From NCBI RefSeq assembly GCF_015999305.1, contig NZ_JAEAGP010000001.1:682001-746000 (forward strand): 64,000 nt of DNA, written 5' to 3'. Both the position numbers and the translations under genes were made by a program. The DNA is from Erythrobacter sp. YJ-T3-07 (GTDB taxonomy: Bacteria; Pseudomonadota; Alphaproteobacteria; Sphingomonadales; Sphingomonadaceae). Under the pieces are notes generated by a model. The model was not told where the DNA came from. It ran no database searches and saw nothing but the letters and a program-made list of their open reading frames with translations. Shown one piece after another: positions 29,722-37,946 of the stretch (the stretch's first letter is position 1; every line of letters begins with the position of its first letter).

Positions 29722-30245
29722 AAGGGGGCACCTTCACGGCATTGCGGGGGATTGGGGGCGGCGCGCTTGAGTTCCTCGACTCCGGCCAGCGTGCCCCCGG
29801 CAACGTCGCCTTCGCGATAGAGAGGGATCATCGCATTCTCGATGATGCGCTTGGCGCGAACGTCGCTGACGTCGTCTTCCAGTCCAAGGCCTACTTCGAT
29901 CCGCACCATCTTCTCTGCGGGTGCGACGAGGACGAGCAGGCCGCAGTTGGTTGTGTCGTCACCGATGCCCCATTCGTTGAACGTCTCGTTCGCCACGTGC
30001 TCGATCGACTCGCCGCCGAGCGATTCGTCGGTGAACACAACCAACGCAACGCCCGATGTGCGCCAGTACTCGGTCAGGTCCCGGTCGAGCGCGGCCTTAG
30101 CTGCGGGCGCGAAAACATCCGCCTCGTCCAGCACGGGGCCATCGGGCCGCTGCGCCACCGGCGTCGCTGCGCTTTGCAGCGAACAGGCGGCCAGCAGCAG
30201 CGGCGCGAGGGCGATACAGCGGGCAGGAACAAGCCGCCCGATCAA
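29718..30245 (-). CDS. TPM-domain lipoprotein
   Basis: A 175-residue lipoprotein with lipobox LLAAC (Cys21) and one TPM domain (GPVLDEADVFAPAAKAALDR; CGLLVLVAPAEKMVRIEVGL). It is the second gene of the lemA operon and overlaps both neighbours by 4 bp (ATGA). Lipidation instead of a membrane helix distinguishes it from the next TPM gene, so this operon places TPM domains on three different anchors. Confidence 0.87.
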   Translation of the reverse strand: MIGRLVPARCIALAPLLLAACSLQSAATPVAQRPDGPVLDEADVFAPAAKAALDRDLTEYWRTSGVALVVFTDESLGGESIEHVANETFNEWGIGDDTTNCGLLVLVAPAEKMVRIEVGLGLEDDVSDVRAKRIIENAMIPLYREGDVAGGTLAGVEELKRAAPNPPQCREGAPL

Positions 30246-30925
30246 TTGTCGGTGCCGGTCGCGGCCCCGTTCTGATCGGCGCCGGTTGCCGCGTTGTCGT
30301 TGGCAGGCGCGGCGGCGCTGGGGCTGCTCATATCGTCGAAGTTCACTTCGGGCGCGATTTCGCTGCCCGCCTGCGCCTTGAAGCCTTCCATCGGCTCCGC
30401 GCCGTAGATCACATTGGCGGCGATCGTCGCGGGGAAGGTGCGGATCGTGGTGTTATAGTTCTGCACCGCCTCGTTGTAGCGGTTGCGCGCCACTTCGATG
30501 CGGTTTTCCGTGCCTTCCAGCTGGGTCATCAGGTCCGCGAAACGCGCCTGGCTCTGCAGCTCGGGATACTTCTCGACCGTCACGAGCAGCCGCGAAAGTG
30601 CACCGCCAAGCTGGCTCTGCGCCTGGTCGAACTGCTGGATCTTGGCCGGATCGTTCAGATCCTCGGTGGTCAGCTGCACCTGGCTGGCGCTGGCGCGGGC
30701 CTGGATCACCTGGGTCAGGATGTCCTCCTCGCTCGCCGCCGCAGCGCGCACCGTGTTGACGAGGTTGGGGATCAGGTCGGCGCGGCGCTGATACGCGCTC
30801 TGCACGTCGGCCCAGCGTGCGTTGGCCTCTTCCTCTGCCGTGGGGACCGAGTTGATGCCGCATGCGCTGAGCGACACGAGGCCGAGCGCGAGCAGGATCG
30901 ATCGAACGAGATTGCGGAACGCCAT
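30242..30925 (-). CDS. lemA: LemA-family lipoprotein
   Basis: A 227-residue protein. The start at 30925 is chosen because it gives a lipobox SLSAC (Cys22). The body is the long helical LemA domain (RRADLIPNLVNTVRAAAASE, NRYNEAVQNYNTTIRTFPA). The C-terminus is a low-complexity Ala/Asn/Asp tail. LemA is typically encoded with TPM proteins, as here, and is thought to form a cell-envelope complex. It is the first gene of a four-gene overlapping operon. Confidence 0.93.
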   Translation of the reverse strand: MAFRNLVRSILLALGLVSLSACGINSVPTAEEEANARWADVQSAYQRRADLIPNLVNTVRAAAASEEDILTQVIQARASASQVQLTTEDLNDPAKIQQFDQAQSQLGGALSRLLVTVEKYPELQSQARFADLMTQLEGTENRIEVARNRYNEAVQNYNTTIRTFPATIAANVIYGAEPMEGFKAQAGSEIAPEVNFDDMSSPSAAAPANDNAATGADQNGAATGTDN

Positions 30926-31086
30926 CGAAGTATCCCTTTTCGAGAAAAGTTGGTGTATTGCCAATATACGACACGCCCCCACCGGTGCAAGGATTTGTGG
31001 GCGCAATCGGGGGCAAGATTGTCGCGCGCGGACCCTGTGTGCAAAAAGGCGATAGCACAGCGTCAGACCAAGGGGGCACCTCTCGC

Positions 31087-31569
31087 ATGTTCAAGGAATT
31101 CAAGAAATTCATCGCGCGCGGCAACGTGATCGATCTGGCGGTCGGCGTGGTGATCGGCGCGGCGTTCAGCGGGATCGTGAAGCAGCTGACCGACGGGGTG
31201 CTGATGCCGCTGATCGGCTGGCTGTTCGGCGATATCGACTTTTCCAACTGGTTCCTGCGGCTGGGCCAGGTGCCCGAGGGCTACGAGGGCGCGCTCGACA
31301 ATTACGAGCAGCTGAAAGAGGCGGGCGTGGCGATGATCGGCTACGGCGCGCTGATCACCGCGATCATCAACTTCCTGATCGTCGCCTTCGCGCTGTTCCT
31401 GCTGGTGCGCGGCGTGAACCGCGTGACCGAGGAAATGCAGCGCAAGCAGGCCGAGGTGGAAGACAGCTCCAAGAGCGACGACGTGCCGACCGACCCGCAG
31501 CTGGACGTGCTGAAGAAGATTCTGGCGGAGCTGAAGGCGGAGCGGAGTGGGGCAGGTGAGGTCGGCTAG
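31087..31569 (+). CDS. mscL: Large-conductance mechanosensitive channel MscL
   Basis: A 160-residue inner-membrane channel that opens under hypo-osmotic shock. It begins MFKEFKKFIARGNVIDLAVG, followed by GVVIGAAFSGIVKQLTDGVLMP, split here as TM1, and has a second helix ALITAIINFLIVAFALF before a charged cytoplasmic tail. The start at 31087 follows a GGGGG site and matches the family N-terminus. It is divergent from lemA. Confidence 0.97.
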   Translation: MFKEFKKFIARGNVIDLAVGVVIGAAFSGIVKQLTDGVLMPLIGWLFGDIDFSNWFLRLGQVPEGYEGALDNYEQLKEAGVAMIGYGALITAIINFLIVAFALFLLVRGVNRVTEEMQRKQAEVEDSSKSDDVPTDPQLDVLKKILAELKAERSGAGEVG

Positions 31570-31580
31570 AAATCTTCTTT

Positions 31581-31666
31581 CGTCACCCCCGCGCAGGCGG
31601 GGGTCCCGCTTTGTCGATCACGTGCAGGCCAGAGTGAGCGGGATCCCCGCCTTCGCGGGGATGACG
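31581..31666. repeat. Palindromic intergenic repeat (CGTCACCCCCGCGCAGG type)
   Basis: CGTCACCCCCGCGCAGGCGG followed by GGGTCCCGC forms one foldable arm and GCGGGATCCCCGCCTTCGCG then GGGATGACG the other; the outer ends are also complementary. It sits 12 bp after mscL and may double as its terminator. It is one of at least four dispersed repeat families in this window. Confidence 0.8.
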
Positions 31667-31695
31667 AGGAATTGGAAACTGATCCCTCCGATCAC

Positions 31696-31723
31696 TTCAC
31701 ATTAAGCCGCAAACGCCTATATA
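31696..31723 (+). promoter_or_regulatory. Likely sigma-70 promoter of ssrA
   Basis: TTCACA at 31696-31701 and TATATA at 31718-31723 are separated by 16 bp, predicting a start near 31730, just before the tmRNA acceptor piece. Confidence 0.55.
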
Positions 31724-31729
31724 GGTCGG

Positions 31730-32093
31730 TGCCGGTTTCGGCCGGCTATGGTGATAAATGGCGGTGTATAATAGACGCAATGGACCCGGGGGCAGTACCC
31801 GGCGGCTCCACCAAAAGGCCCGGTCCCACTAGCGAGAGGGGCGGGCTTCCTGATGGGGCCGAACCAGGATCGACATGCGTTGAAAAGCATCGTTTTTGCC
31901 CGGAATGAGCACTCCGTAAAAAGCTTATTTCACAAGTGCCAACGATAACGAAGCACTCGCTCTCGCTGCGTAATTTGATGGCCTAACGGCCTGAATTTAC
32001 AAAGCTAAAGCGCGGTTGGACCGACCGGGCAACAGAACGGATACCGGGGGCCCGGGGGAGCCTAGCAACAGAATCCCCCACCTTGGATTTCCC
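31730..32093 (+). ncRNA. ssrA: Transfer-messenger RNA, circularly permuted two-piece type
   Basis: The acceptor piece comes first and ends GGCGGCTCCACCA with CCA at 31811-31813. After an intervening segment the coding piece begins GGGGCCGAACCAGGATCGAC at 31855, whose GGGGCC pairs with GGCTCC to form the tRNA-like acceptor stem. The tag reading frame, 31938-31973, encodes ANDNEALALAA followed by TAA. This permuted order is typical of alphaproteobacteria. The RNA rescues stalled ribosomes. The 5' and 3' limits are estimates. Confidence 0.95.
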
Positions 32094-32238
32094 CTCTTCG
32101 ATCGAAATCGGCCTGCGAACGGCAACCGGCTGCGATTCCGGTGCTCACGAACTTGATGGTCGCTGCGCGCCGGTTCTCGCTGTTCACCATTCTCGGCTCG
32201 ATCTCCACCGAAGATGATGAAAATTCGCTATCGGCTTC

Positions 32239-32496
32239 TCAGCCCCCCTGCGTGGATTGGCCTTGCGCCTCCTTCGCCGCCTTCTCGTGCCTCAGGCAGT
32301 CGAGGATCTTCGCCCCCGCCATGAACACCGCGGCCGAGCAGGCGAGGAACAGCAGTTTGCCGCCCCAGCCGGGATATTGCTCCAGATAGTTTGCCCCGCG
32401 CGCGGTCGCGCCCAGCGCCAGCGCGTAGATGATCAGGAACGCCTCGAACCGGGTCTTGATCACGAACAGGCGGGAAATCTTGCGGAGCATCTTCAT
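32239..32496 (-). CDS. Small two-helix membrane protein
   Basis: An 85-residue protein, MKMLRKISRLFVIKTRFEAF, then a first helix (LIIYALALGATARG), a loop containing YPGWGG, a second helix (LLFLACSAAVFMAGA) and a Lys/Glu/Gln-rich tail. It does not match a named family that I recognise. It lies between ssrA and the ast genes, on the same strand as the latter but separated from them by a structured gap. Confidence 0.75.
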   Translation of the reverse strand: MKMLRKISRLFVIKTRFEAFLIIYALALGATARGANYLEQYPGWGGKLLFLACSAAVFMAGAKILDCLRHEKAAKEAQGQSTQGG

Positions 32497-32559
32497 CCTT
32501 AACGCGGCTGGGCGAATTACCTACGCAAAGCCTATGCCAGATGAGGGTTCCTGCGGGCC

Positions 32560-32612
32560 GCGCTGGTTAATGCGCGCGCCATTGTAAGCTTACCCGACAG
32601 GGTAACCAGCGC
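32560..32612. repeat. Nested inverted repeats downstream of astB
   Basis: Outer arms GCGCTGGTTA and TAACCAGCGC are perfect 10-bp complements. Inside are the palindrome GTAAGCTTAC (32584-32593) and TTACCC-GACA-GGGTAA (32590-32605). The cluster begins 3 bases past the astB stop in the direction of transcription and could terminate or stabilise the long minus-strand transcript. Confidence 0.55.
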
Positions 32613-32614
32613 GT

Positions 32615-33862
32615 TTACCCTAATTCAGCGAGATCGAGCGCGTCGAGCAGCGCGCCGCGTGCCGCGCGGACCTGTTCGCTCAGCGCATCGGTGCCCAGCT
32701 GAGCCGGTTCGATCGCCTCGGGCCAATGCTGGCCGATCACCGCCTCGATCCGCTCCGCCTTTGCCTCGTCGAGCAGGAAGCGCGGATCGACCGTCGCGGG
32801 GTCGGCGACCACGCGCAGGCGCAGACAGGCGGGGCCGCCGCCATTGGCCATCGACTGGCGCACGTCGACCGGGATGACCTGCCGGATCGGGCCGTTGCCC
32901 GCGGTCATCTGCTCGCAGAAGGCCCACACGCTTGTCGACTCGCGGCATTCGCTGGGGACTACCAGCGCCATGGTGCCGTCGGGCAGGGTGAGCAGCTGCG
33001 CGTTGAACAGGTATGTGCGGATCGCCTCTTCGAGACTCACCGCTTCCTCGGGCACCTCAACCAGTTCGAGCGCGGGGAACGCCTCGCGGATCGCGCCGTA
33101 GGCCGCCTGCGGATCGGCGAAGGCGCGTGCGTGGGTGAACAGCACCCGCTCGTTCGCGACCGCGACCACGTCGTTATGGAAGGCGCCCGCCTCGATCGCT
33201 TCGGGGTTTTGTTCGATGAACACCGTCCGTTTCCGATCGAGCCCGTGCATGCGGGCGACAATGCGGCTGGCCTGTTCGTGCTGGCGCGCGGGGAACTTGC
33301 CGCCCGGACGGCCATAGACGAACACCTCGACGCCCGCCTCGCCGTGGCTGTCGCACAGGCGCATGTGGTTAGCAGCGCCCTCGTCGCCGAAGGTCGGCGG
33401 CACCGCGTCGTGGACCGCGAAGTGCTTTGCATCGCCAAATGCGATGTCGAGCTGCGCCTTGGTGTCCTGCCATTCCTGCGCGCGGTGGAGCATCGTGATG
33501 AGGTTGGCGGGCGTCAGGTGGCAGCGTCCGTCGCGCGTATCGGGCGCAGGGCTGACCGTGGCCGCATTGGCGGTCCACATCGCGGAGGCGGACCAGGGCG
33601 CGGCGCGCAGGGCAGGATCTTCGCTGCCGTCGAGCGCCAGCGCTTCACCCAGCACGCCATTGGGGCGCGGCAGCGGCAGCAGGAAGCCCTGCGGAATCCC
33701 GCGCGCCATATTCCCGCGCATCTTGGCGAGGCCCTGCAACGCCGCCTCGCGCGGGTGGCTGGTCTGCCCGCGATGGCTCGCGCTGGCGATATTGCCGAGG
33801 CTCAGCCCCGCGTAATTGTGCGAGGGGCCGATGATCCCGTCGAAGTTGATCTCTTTGAGCAT
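32615..33862 (-). CDS. astB: N-succinylarginine dihydrolase
   Basis: A 415-residue enzyme that converts N2-succinylarginine to N2-succinylornithine, ammonia and CO2 in the arginine succinyltransferase pathway. The start at 33862 (MLKEINFDGIIGPSHNYAGL) matches the family opening; the upstream extension is repeat DNA. Later family segments are FGDEGAANHMRLC, IEQNPEAIEAGAFHNDVVAV, and SMANGGGPACLRLRV with the catalytic Cys. It follows astA, separated from it only by a dispersed repeat. Confidence 0.95.
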   Translation of the reverse strand: MLKEINFDGIIGPSHNYAGLSLGNIASASHRGQTSHPREAALQGLAKMRGNMARGIPQGFLLPLPRPNGVLGEALALDGSEDPALRAAPWSASAMWTANAATVSPAPDTRDGRCHLTPANLITMLHRAQEWQDTKAQLDIAFGDAKHFAVHDAVPPTFGDEGAANHMRLCDSHGEAGVEVFVYGRPGGKFPARQHEQASRIVARMHGLDRKRTVFIEQNPEAIEAGAFHNDVVAVANERVLFTHARAFADPQAAYGAIREAFPALELVEVPEEAVSLEEAIRTYLFNAQLLTLPDGTMALVVPSECRESTSVWAFCEQMTAGNGPIRQVIPVDVRQSMANGGGPACLRLRVVADPATVDPRFLLDEAKAERIEAVIGQHWPEAIEPAQLGTDALSEQVRAARGALLDALDLAELG

Positions 33863-33877
33863 GCTCACGAATAACTC

Positions 33878-33952
33878 CGTTCGTGCTGAACCTGTCGAAG
33901 CGCGGCCAGCGCTCCGTTGCCATTCGCCCTTCGACAAGCTCAGGACGAGCGG
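33878..33952. repeat. Dispersed repeat between astA and astB
   Basis: TCGTGCTGAACCTGTCGAAG and, about 30 bp on, CCTTCGACAAGCTCAGGACG form imperfect inverted arms. The element fills nearly all of the 101-bp space between two genes of one pathway on the same strand, so it is probably transcribed and may tune relative expression. Confidence 0.75.
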
Positions 33953-33963
33953 GCGTCCCTAGA

Positions 33964-34977
33964 CTATCGCGGCACGCTCCACACCGTGTCGCCTTCGCCC
34001 ACCTGCAGCGTCTTCGCGCAATCCGCGCCGATTTCGAGCCGCTCGCCATCCACGTTGCGGGTGCCGTAGCAGCAGCGGAAATCGGTCAGCGTGCCGGTTG
34101 CCAGCAGCGCGCGCTCTCCGCCATCCAGCTGCGCCTTGTCGAGCGTGCGCGGGGTGGCATCGGCCACGCTCACCACATCGTCGGTCCGCGCGAGCATCGT
34201 CGGGCCGCCGTCGAAAATGTCGACATAGCCTTCGAAGCGGAAGCCCTCGTTCTCCAGCATCTTCATGGCCGCGCGGCCCGTCGGGTGGGGCAGGCCGATC
34301 ACGTCGCGCGCGTCGTCGTCGAGCATCGCGACATAGACCGGGTGCTTGGGCATCAGGTCGGCGATGAACTGGTTGCCGTTGATCGCGTTGAAATAGTCCG
34401 CTTCCTGGAAGGTCATTCCGAAGAAGCGCCCGGCGACCCCGTCCCAGAAGGGTGAACCGCCGCGATCGTCGATAATCCCGCGCAGCTCCGCCAGCACGCG
34501 CTCGGCAAACCGCGCGCGGTGCATCGCGATAAACAGGTAGCGGCTGCGCGCGAGCAGCAGGCCGAGCCCGCCGGCGCGCTCATTGGGATGGAGGAACAGG
34601 CCGCCAACCTCGCTGCACCCTTCCAGATCGGTGACCAGATTGAGCATTTCGGCCCGCACCGTGCGGTCCAGCTCCTGGCTGTACTGGGTCAGCGTGTTGA
34701 GGCGGTAGGAATAGAACGGCCATTGCTGGCCGACCTGCGTCATCAGCTGGCAGGTGCCGCGCACTGCGCCAGTCTCGGTATTTTCCAGCACCAGCAGGAA
34801 GGTTTCGTCGGTCAACTCGTCGCCCGTGTTGGCAAAGGCCTTGGCCGATCGTTCCAGCTTGCCGCGCAGCGCATCGCGGTCGGCGGGCAGGTTGGTGAAC
34901 CCGCCGCCGGTCAGCTTGGCCATCTCGTACAAATGCTCGAGGTCGTCCTCGCGCGAGGGGCGGATTACGAAACTCAC
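33964..34977 (-). CDS. astA: Arginine N-succinyltransferase
   Basis: A 337-residue GNAT-fold enzyme that transfers succinyl from succinyl-CoA to arginine, the first step of the AST pathway. It begins MSFVIRPSREDDLEHLYEMA; the middle holds EVGGLFLHPNERAGGLGLLL, the acyl-CoA site, and GMTFQEADYF, NQFIADLMPKHPVY and LPHPTGRAA are AstA family segments. It overlaps the upstream M20 hydrolase gene by 4 bp (ATGA). Confidence 0.95.
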   Translation of the reverse strand: MSFVIRPSREDDLEHLYEMAKLTGGGFTNLPADRDALRGKLERSAKAFANTGDELTDETFLLVLENTETGAVRGTCQLMTQVGQQWPFYSYRLNTLTQYSQELDRTVRAEMLNLVTDLEGCSEVGGLFLHPNERAGGLGLLLARSRYLFIAMHRARFAERVLAELRGIIDDRGGSPFWDGVAGRFFGMTFQEADYFNAINGNQFIADLMPKHPVYVAMLDDDARDVIGLPHPTGRAAMKMLENEGFRFEGYVDIFDGGPTMLARTDDVVSVADATPRTLDKAQLDGGERALLATGTLTDFRCCYGTRNVDGERLEIGADCAKTLQVGEGDTVWSVPR

Positions 34978-36185
34978 AGCACATCCTCCGTTGCCAGTCC
35001 GTGCAGGACCATCGCCGCCAGCGCGGCGCGTTCTGCAAGGCTTGGCGCAATCATGAATTCATCGGGCGAGTGAATCTTGCCGCCCCGCACGCCCATCGTA
35101 TCGACCACCGGAACGCCGGTCGCGGCGATGTTGTTGCCATCGCACACGCCGCCGGTGGATTTCCAGTCGATCTCCTGCCCCAGCTCGGCGCCGCATTCGC
35201 GCACGAGGTCGAACAGCGCCTGCGCCTTGCGGTCCACAGGCTTGGGCGGGCGCGAGATGCCGCCGTGGACCGTGATATCGACCTCCTGCGCCTGCTTCAC
35301 CTCGCCGATCAGCGCGTGCATCTCCGCCTCGAAGCGTTCGGCCGCAGCGGGTTCCTTCGGGCGGATGTTGAAGCGCAGCACGGCATGGTCGGGCACGACG
35401 TTGTTGGCCGCGCCGCCGTCGATCTTGGCCGGGTTCACGCTGATATCCTCGCGCTGCAATTCCTTGAGCCGCACCGCGAGAGTGGCGGCGGCAACGATCG
35501 CGTTGCGGCCATCGTGCGGGTTGCGGCCTGCATGGGCGGACTTGCCCGTCACCGTCAGGCTGTAATTCCCGCTGCCGCCGCGCGCATGGGCAAGCGAGCC
35601 TTCGGGCGTCGCCGCAGGCTCGAAGGTCAGCGCGGCGTATTTGCCCTGCGCCAGGTCTTCGATCAGCGGGGCGGAGGAGAGCGAGCCGGTTTCCTCGTCG
35701 GCATTGATCAGCACATCGTAACCGACCTGCTGCCATGCCTCGATCTGCTCGAGCGCGGTCAGCGAGGCGAGGATGATGGCGAGGCCGCCTTTCATGTCTG
35801 CCGTGCCGGGGCCGTTGAGAACCTCGTCGTCGAGCCAGGTCAGTTCCTGGAACGGATGATCGGCGGGGAACACAGTGTCCATGTGCCCGGTCAGGATGAA
35901 GCGGCGCTCGGCTTCGGGGCGTACGCGCAGCACGAAGTGCTTGCCGTTCTGGACCGCCGTTTCCTTGCCGCTGGCATCGACTGCGGTGACGGGGGCGGGC
36001 TCTTCCAGAGTGATCTCGCCGGGGAAGGTAGAGAACGCCTCGCTCAGTTCCTGAGCCATGCGGGCGAGGCCATCAAGGTTGGCGGTGCCCGAGTTGATGC
36101 GTGCCCAGCGCTCGACCTGCGCGAGCATGGCAGCGCCGTCGATAGTGTCGATGGCCTGCTGGAGGGGGCCGGAAAGTCTGTTCAT
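34974..36185 (-). CDS. M20-family metallohydrolase (CPG2/ArgE/DapE-like), coupled to astA
   Basis: A 403-residue zinc amidohydrolase. The ATG at 36185 is preferred over 36221. Metal and catalytic residues are present in order: TGHMDTVF, GTADMKGG, DADEETGS-like INADEETGS, and a C-terminal GGKIHSPDEF His. Relatives remove N-acyl groups, including succinyl (DapE) and acetyl (ArgE), from amino acids. Its overlap with astA suggests it deacylates a pathway intermediate, possibly N2-succinylornithine or succinylglutamate, in place of the unrelated AstE. That role is inference. Confidence 0.88.
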   Translation of the reverse strand: MNRLSGPLQQAIDTIDGAAMLAQVERWARINSGTANLDGLARMAQELSEAFSTFPGEITLEEPAPVTAVDASGKETAVQNGKHFVLRVRPEAERRFILTGHMDTVFPADHPFQELTWLDDEVLNGPGTADMKGGLAIILASLTALEQIEAWQQVGYDVLINADEETGSLSSAPLIEDLAQGKYAALTFEPAATPEGSLAHARGGSGNYSLTVTGKSAHAGRNPHDGRNAIVAAATLAVRLKELQREDISVNPAKIDGGAANNVVPDHAVLRFNIRPKEPAAAERFEAEMHALIGEVKQAQEVDITVHGGISRPPKPVDRKAQALFDLVRECGAELGQEIDWKSTGGVCDGNNIAATGVPVVDTMGVRGGKIHSPDEFMIAPSLAERAALAAMVLHGLATEDVL

Positions 36186-36227
36186 GCCCGGGGGCCTAGC
36201 CTGCGCGGCGCGGCGGGCCAAGCCCGG

Positions 36228-37055
36228 TCAGATGGACAGCGCGCGGGCTAGCGCCACGAATTCCCCGACATCGAGCGTTTCGGCACGCCGCTGCGGGTCG
36301 ATGCCGAGCGTCTCAAGCGCAGCGAGCGCGCCGGGCACGCTCTTGAGGCTCTGGCGCAGCATCTTGCGGCGCTGGCCGAAGGCGGCGGCGGTGACCTGCT
36401 CCAGCTTCGCGGCCGAGACGCCCTCGGGCATCGCTGCCGGTTCGACATGGACAATTGCGCTCATCACCTTGGGCGGGGGGGTGAAGGCGCTGCGGTGGAC
36501 CTTCATCGCCAGTTTCGCGCTGCCGCGCCACTGGGCGAGGACCGCGAGCCGTCCGTAGGCAGAGCCGCCCGGCTGCGCGACGATCCGCTGCGCGACCTCC
36601 TGCTGGAACATCAGCGTCAGGCTGGTCCAGTTGGGCGGCCATGCCTCTCCGCCCATCCAGCGGGTGAACAGCGCGGTGCCAACGTTGTAGGGCAGGTTGG
36701 AGAGGATCGCGTAGGGCTCGCCATCGAACAGCGCGTCGTGGTCGATCTTCAGCGCGTCGCCCTCGATCACGGTCAGCTGGCCGGGGAAGGCTTCGGCGAG
36801 TTCTGCCAGCGCGGGCAGGCAGCGGCGGTCCATCTCGATCGCGGTGACTTTCGCACCGGCGCGCAGCAACGCGCGGGTGAGGCCGCCAGGGCCGGGGCCG
36901 ACTTCGAGCACGTTCCTGCCAGACAGGTTGCCGGGCACCGCCGCGATGCGCGCGAGCAACTGCTCGTCGAACAGGAAGTTCTGGCCGAGCGCCTTGGACG
37001 CGCTGAGCCCGTGCGCCGCGATCACTTCGCGCAAGGGCGGGAGGTCGCGGATCAT
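36228..37055 (-). CDS. rsmA: 16S rRNA (adenine1518/1519-N6) dimethyltransferase
   Basis: A 275-residue KsgA/RsmA enzyme that dimethylates two adenines near the 3' end of 16S rRNA during 30S maturation. Visible are ALGQNFLFD, the SAM site [15 protein letters not shown] and the catalytic NLPYNV. It overlaps the pdxA stop by 4 bp. The order surA-pdxA-rsmA is a widely conserved operon in Proteobacteria. Confidence 0.97.
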   Translation of the reverse strand: MIRDLPPLREVIAAHGLSASKALGQNFLFDEQLLARIAAVPGNLSGRNVLEVGPGPGGLTRALLRAGAKVTAIEMDRRCLPALAELAEAFPGQLTVIEGDALKIDHDALFDGEPYAILSNLPYNVGTALFTRWMGGEAWPPNWTSLTLMFQQEVAQRIVAQPGGSAYGRLAVLAQWRGSAKLAMKVHRSAFTPPPKVMSAIVHVEPAAMPEGVSAAKLEQVTAAAFGQRRKMLRQSLKSVPGALAALETLGIDPQRRAETLDVGEFVALARALSI

Positions 37056-37942
37056 TCCGCGCTCCGCCGCGCAGCAATCTCGCCCGCCATGCGGATCGCG
37101 GCGATCATCGCGTCGGGCCGGGCGATGCCCTTGCCCGCAATGTCGAACGCGGTGCCGTGGTCGGGCGAGGTGCGCACGATCGGCAGGCCGAGCGTGACGT
37201 TGACCCCCTCGTCGAAATCGAGCGCCTTGATCGGAACGAGCGCCTGATCGTGATACATCGCGATCGCGACGTCGTAGGTGGCGCGCTTGTGTGGCGCGAA
37301 CAAGGTGTCGGCGGGGTGCGGCCCGGTCGCGTCGATGCCTTCGGCTCGCAAGGTGGTGATGGCCGGGGCGATCACCTCGATCTCCTCGCGCCCCATGCGG
37401 CCATCCTCCCCGGCGTGGGGATTGAGCCCGGCGATGGCGATGCGCGGAGCGTCAATGCCGTAATCGCGCCGCAGCGACGCGTGGACGATCCGGCTGCGCT
37501 GCACGATCAGCTCCTGCGAGAGGCGCGCGGGCACGTCCGCCAGCGCGCAATGCACGGTCATCGGCACGGTCTTGAGAGAGGGCCCGGCGAGCATCATTAC
37601 CGCATCCTCGCGCGGCAATTCGCACGCATCGGCGAGGAATTCGGTCTGGCCGACGAAGTTCGGGTCGATCTGGGCAATGGCGGACTTGGCCACCGGCCCG
37701 GTCACCAGAGCGCTGCACTCGCCCGAGCGGACCAGGGCGACCGCCTGCCCCAGCGCGTCGAGAGCGCATTGGGCCGATGCACGATCGGGCTGGCCCGTGC
37801 GCACCGGAGAGCGTGGCTTTCCGACAACCCGCAGCGGGGGCAGGCCAAGCTCGGCCTCGCGGCGCATGATGTGCGCGACGATCTCCGGCCCGACGCCCGC
37901 CGGGTCGCCGATGGTTACGGCCAGCGGGCGGGGCGTGGTCAC
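37052..37942 (-). CDS. pdxA: 4-hydroxythreonine-4-phosphate dehydrogenase, compact form
   Basis: A 296-residue protein read from a GTG at 37942, 4 bases after the surA stop. It catalyses an oxidative step of pyridoxal phosphate synthesis. It keeps [15 protein letters not shown], the metal-ligand histidines in [19 protein letters not shown] and [13 protein letters not shown], and the closing [12 protein letters not shown]. It is about 30 residues shorter than the usual 330, the missing part lying between residues 48 and 53 (VVGKPRSP then TGQPD). The usual GHTEF reads GQTEF. The reading frame is intact. Confidence 0.93.
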   Translation of the reverse strand: MTTPRPLAVTIGDPAGVGPEIVAHIMRREAELGLPPLRVVGKPRSPVRTGQPDRASAQCALDALGQAVALVRSGECSALVTGPVAKSAIAQIDPNFVGQTEFLADACELPREDAVMMLAGPSLKTVPMTVHCALADVPARLSQELIVQRSRIVHASLRRDYGIDAPRIAIAGLNPHAGEDGRMGREEIEVIAPAITTLRAEGIDATGPHPADTLFAPHKRATYDVAIAMYHDQALVPIKALDFDEGVNVTLGLPIVRTSPDHGTAFDIAGKGIARPDAMIAAIRMAGEIAARRSAE

Positions 37943-37946
37943 CGGA

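Noticed and set aside
32141..32389. 82-residue plus-strand frame after ssrA
   Set aside because: It overlaps the small membrane-protein gene antisense and shows no coding pattern.
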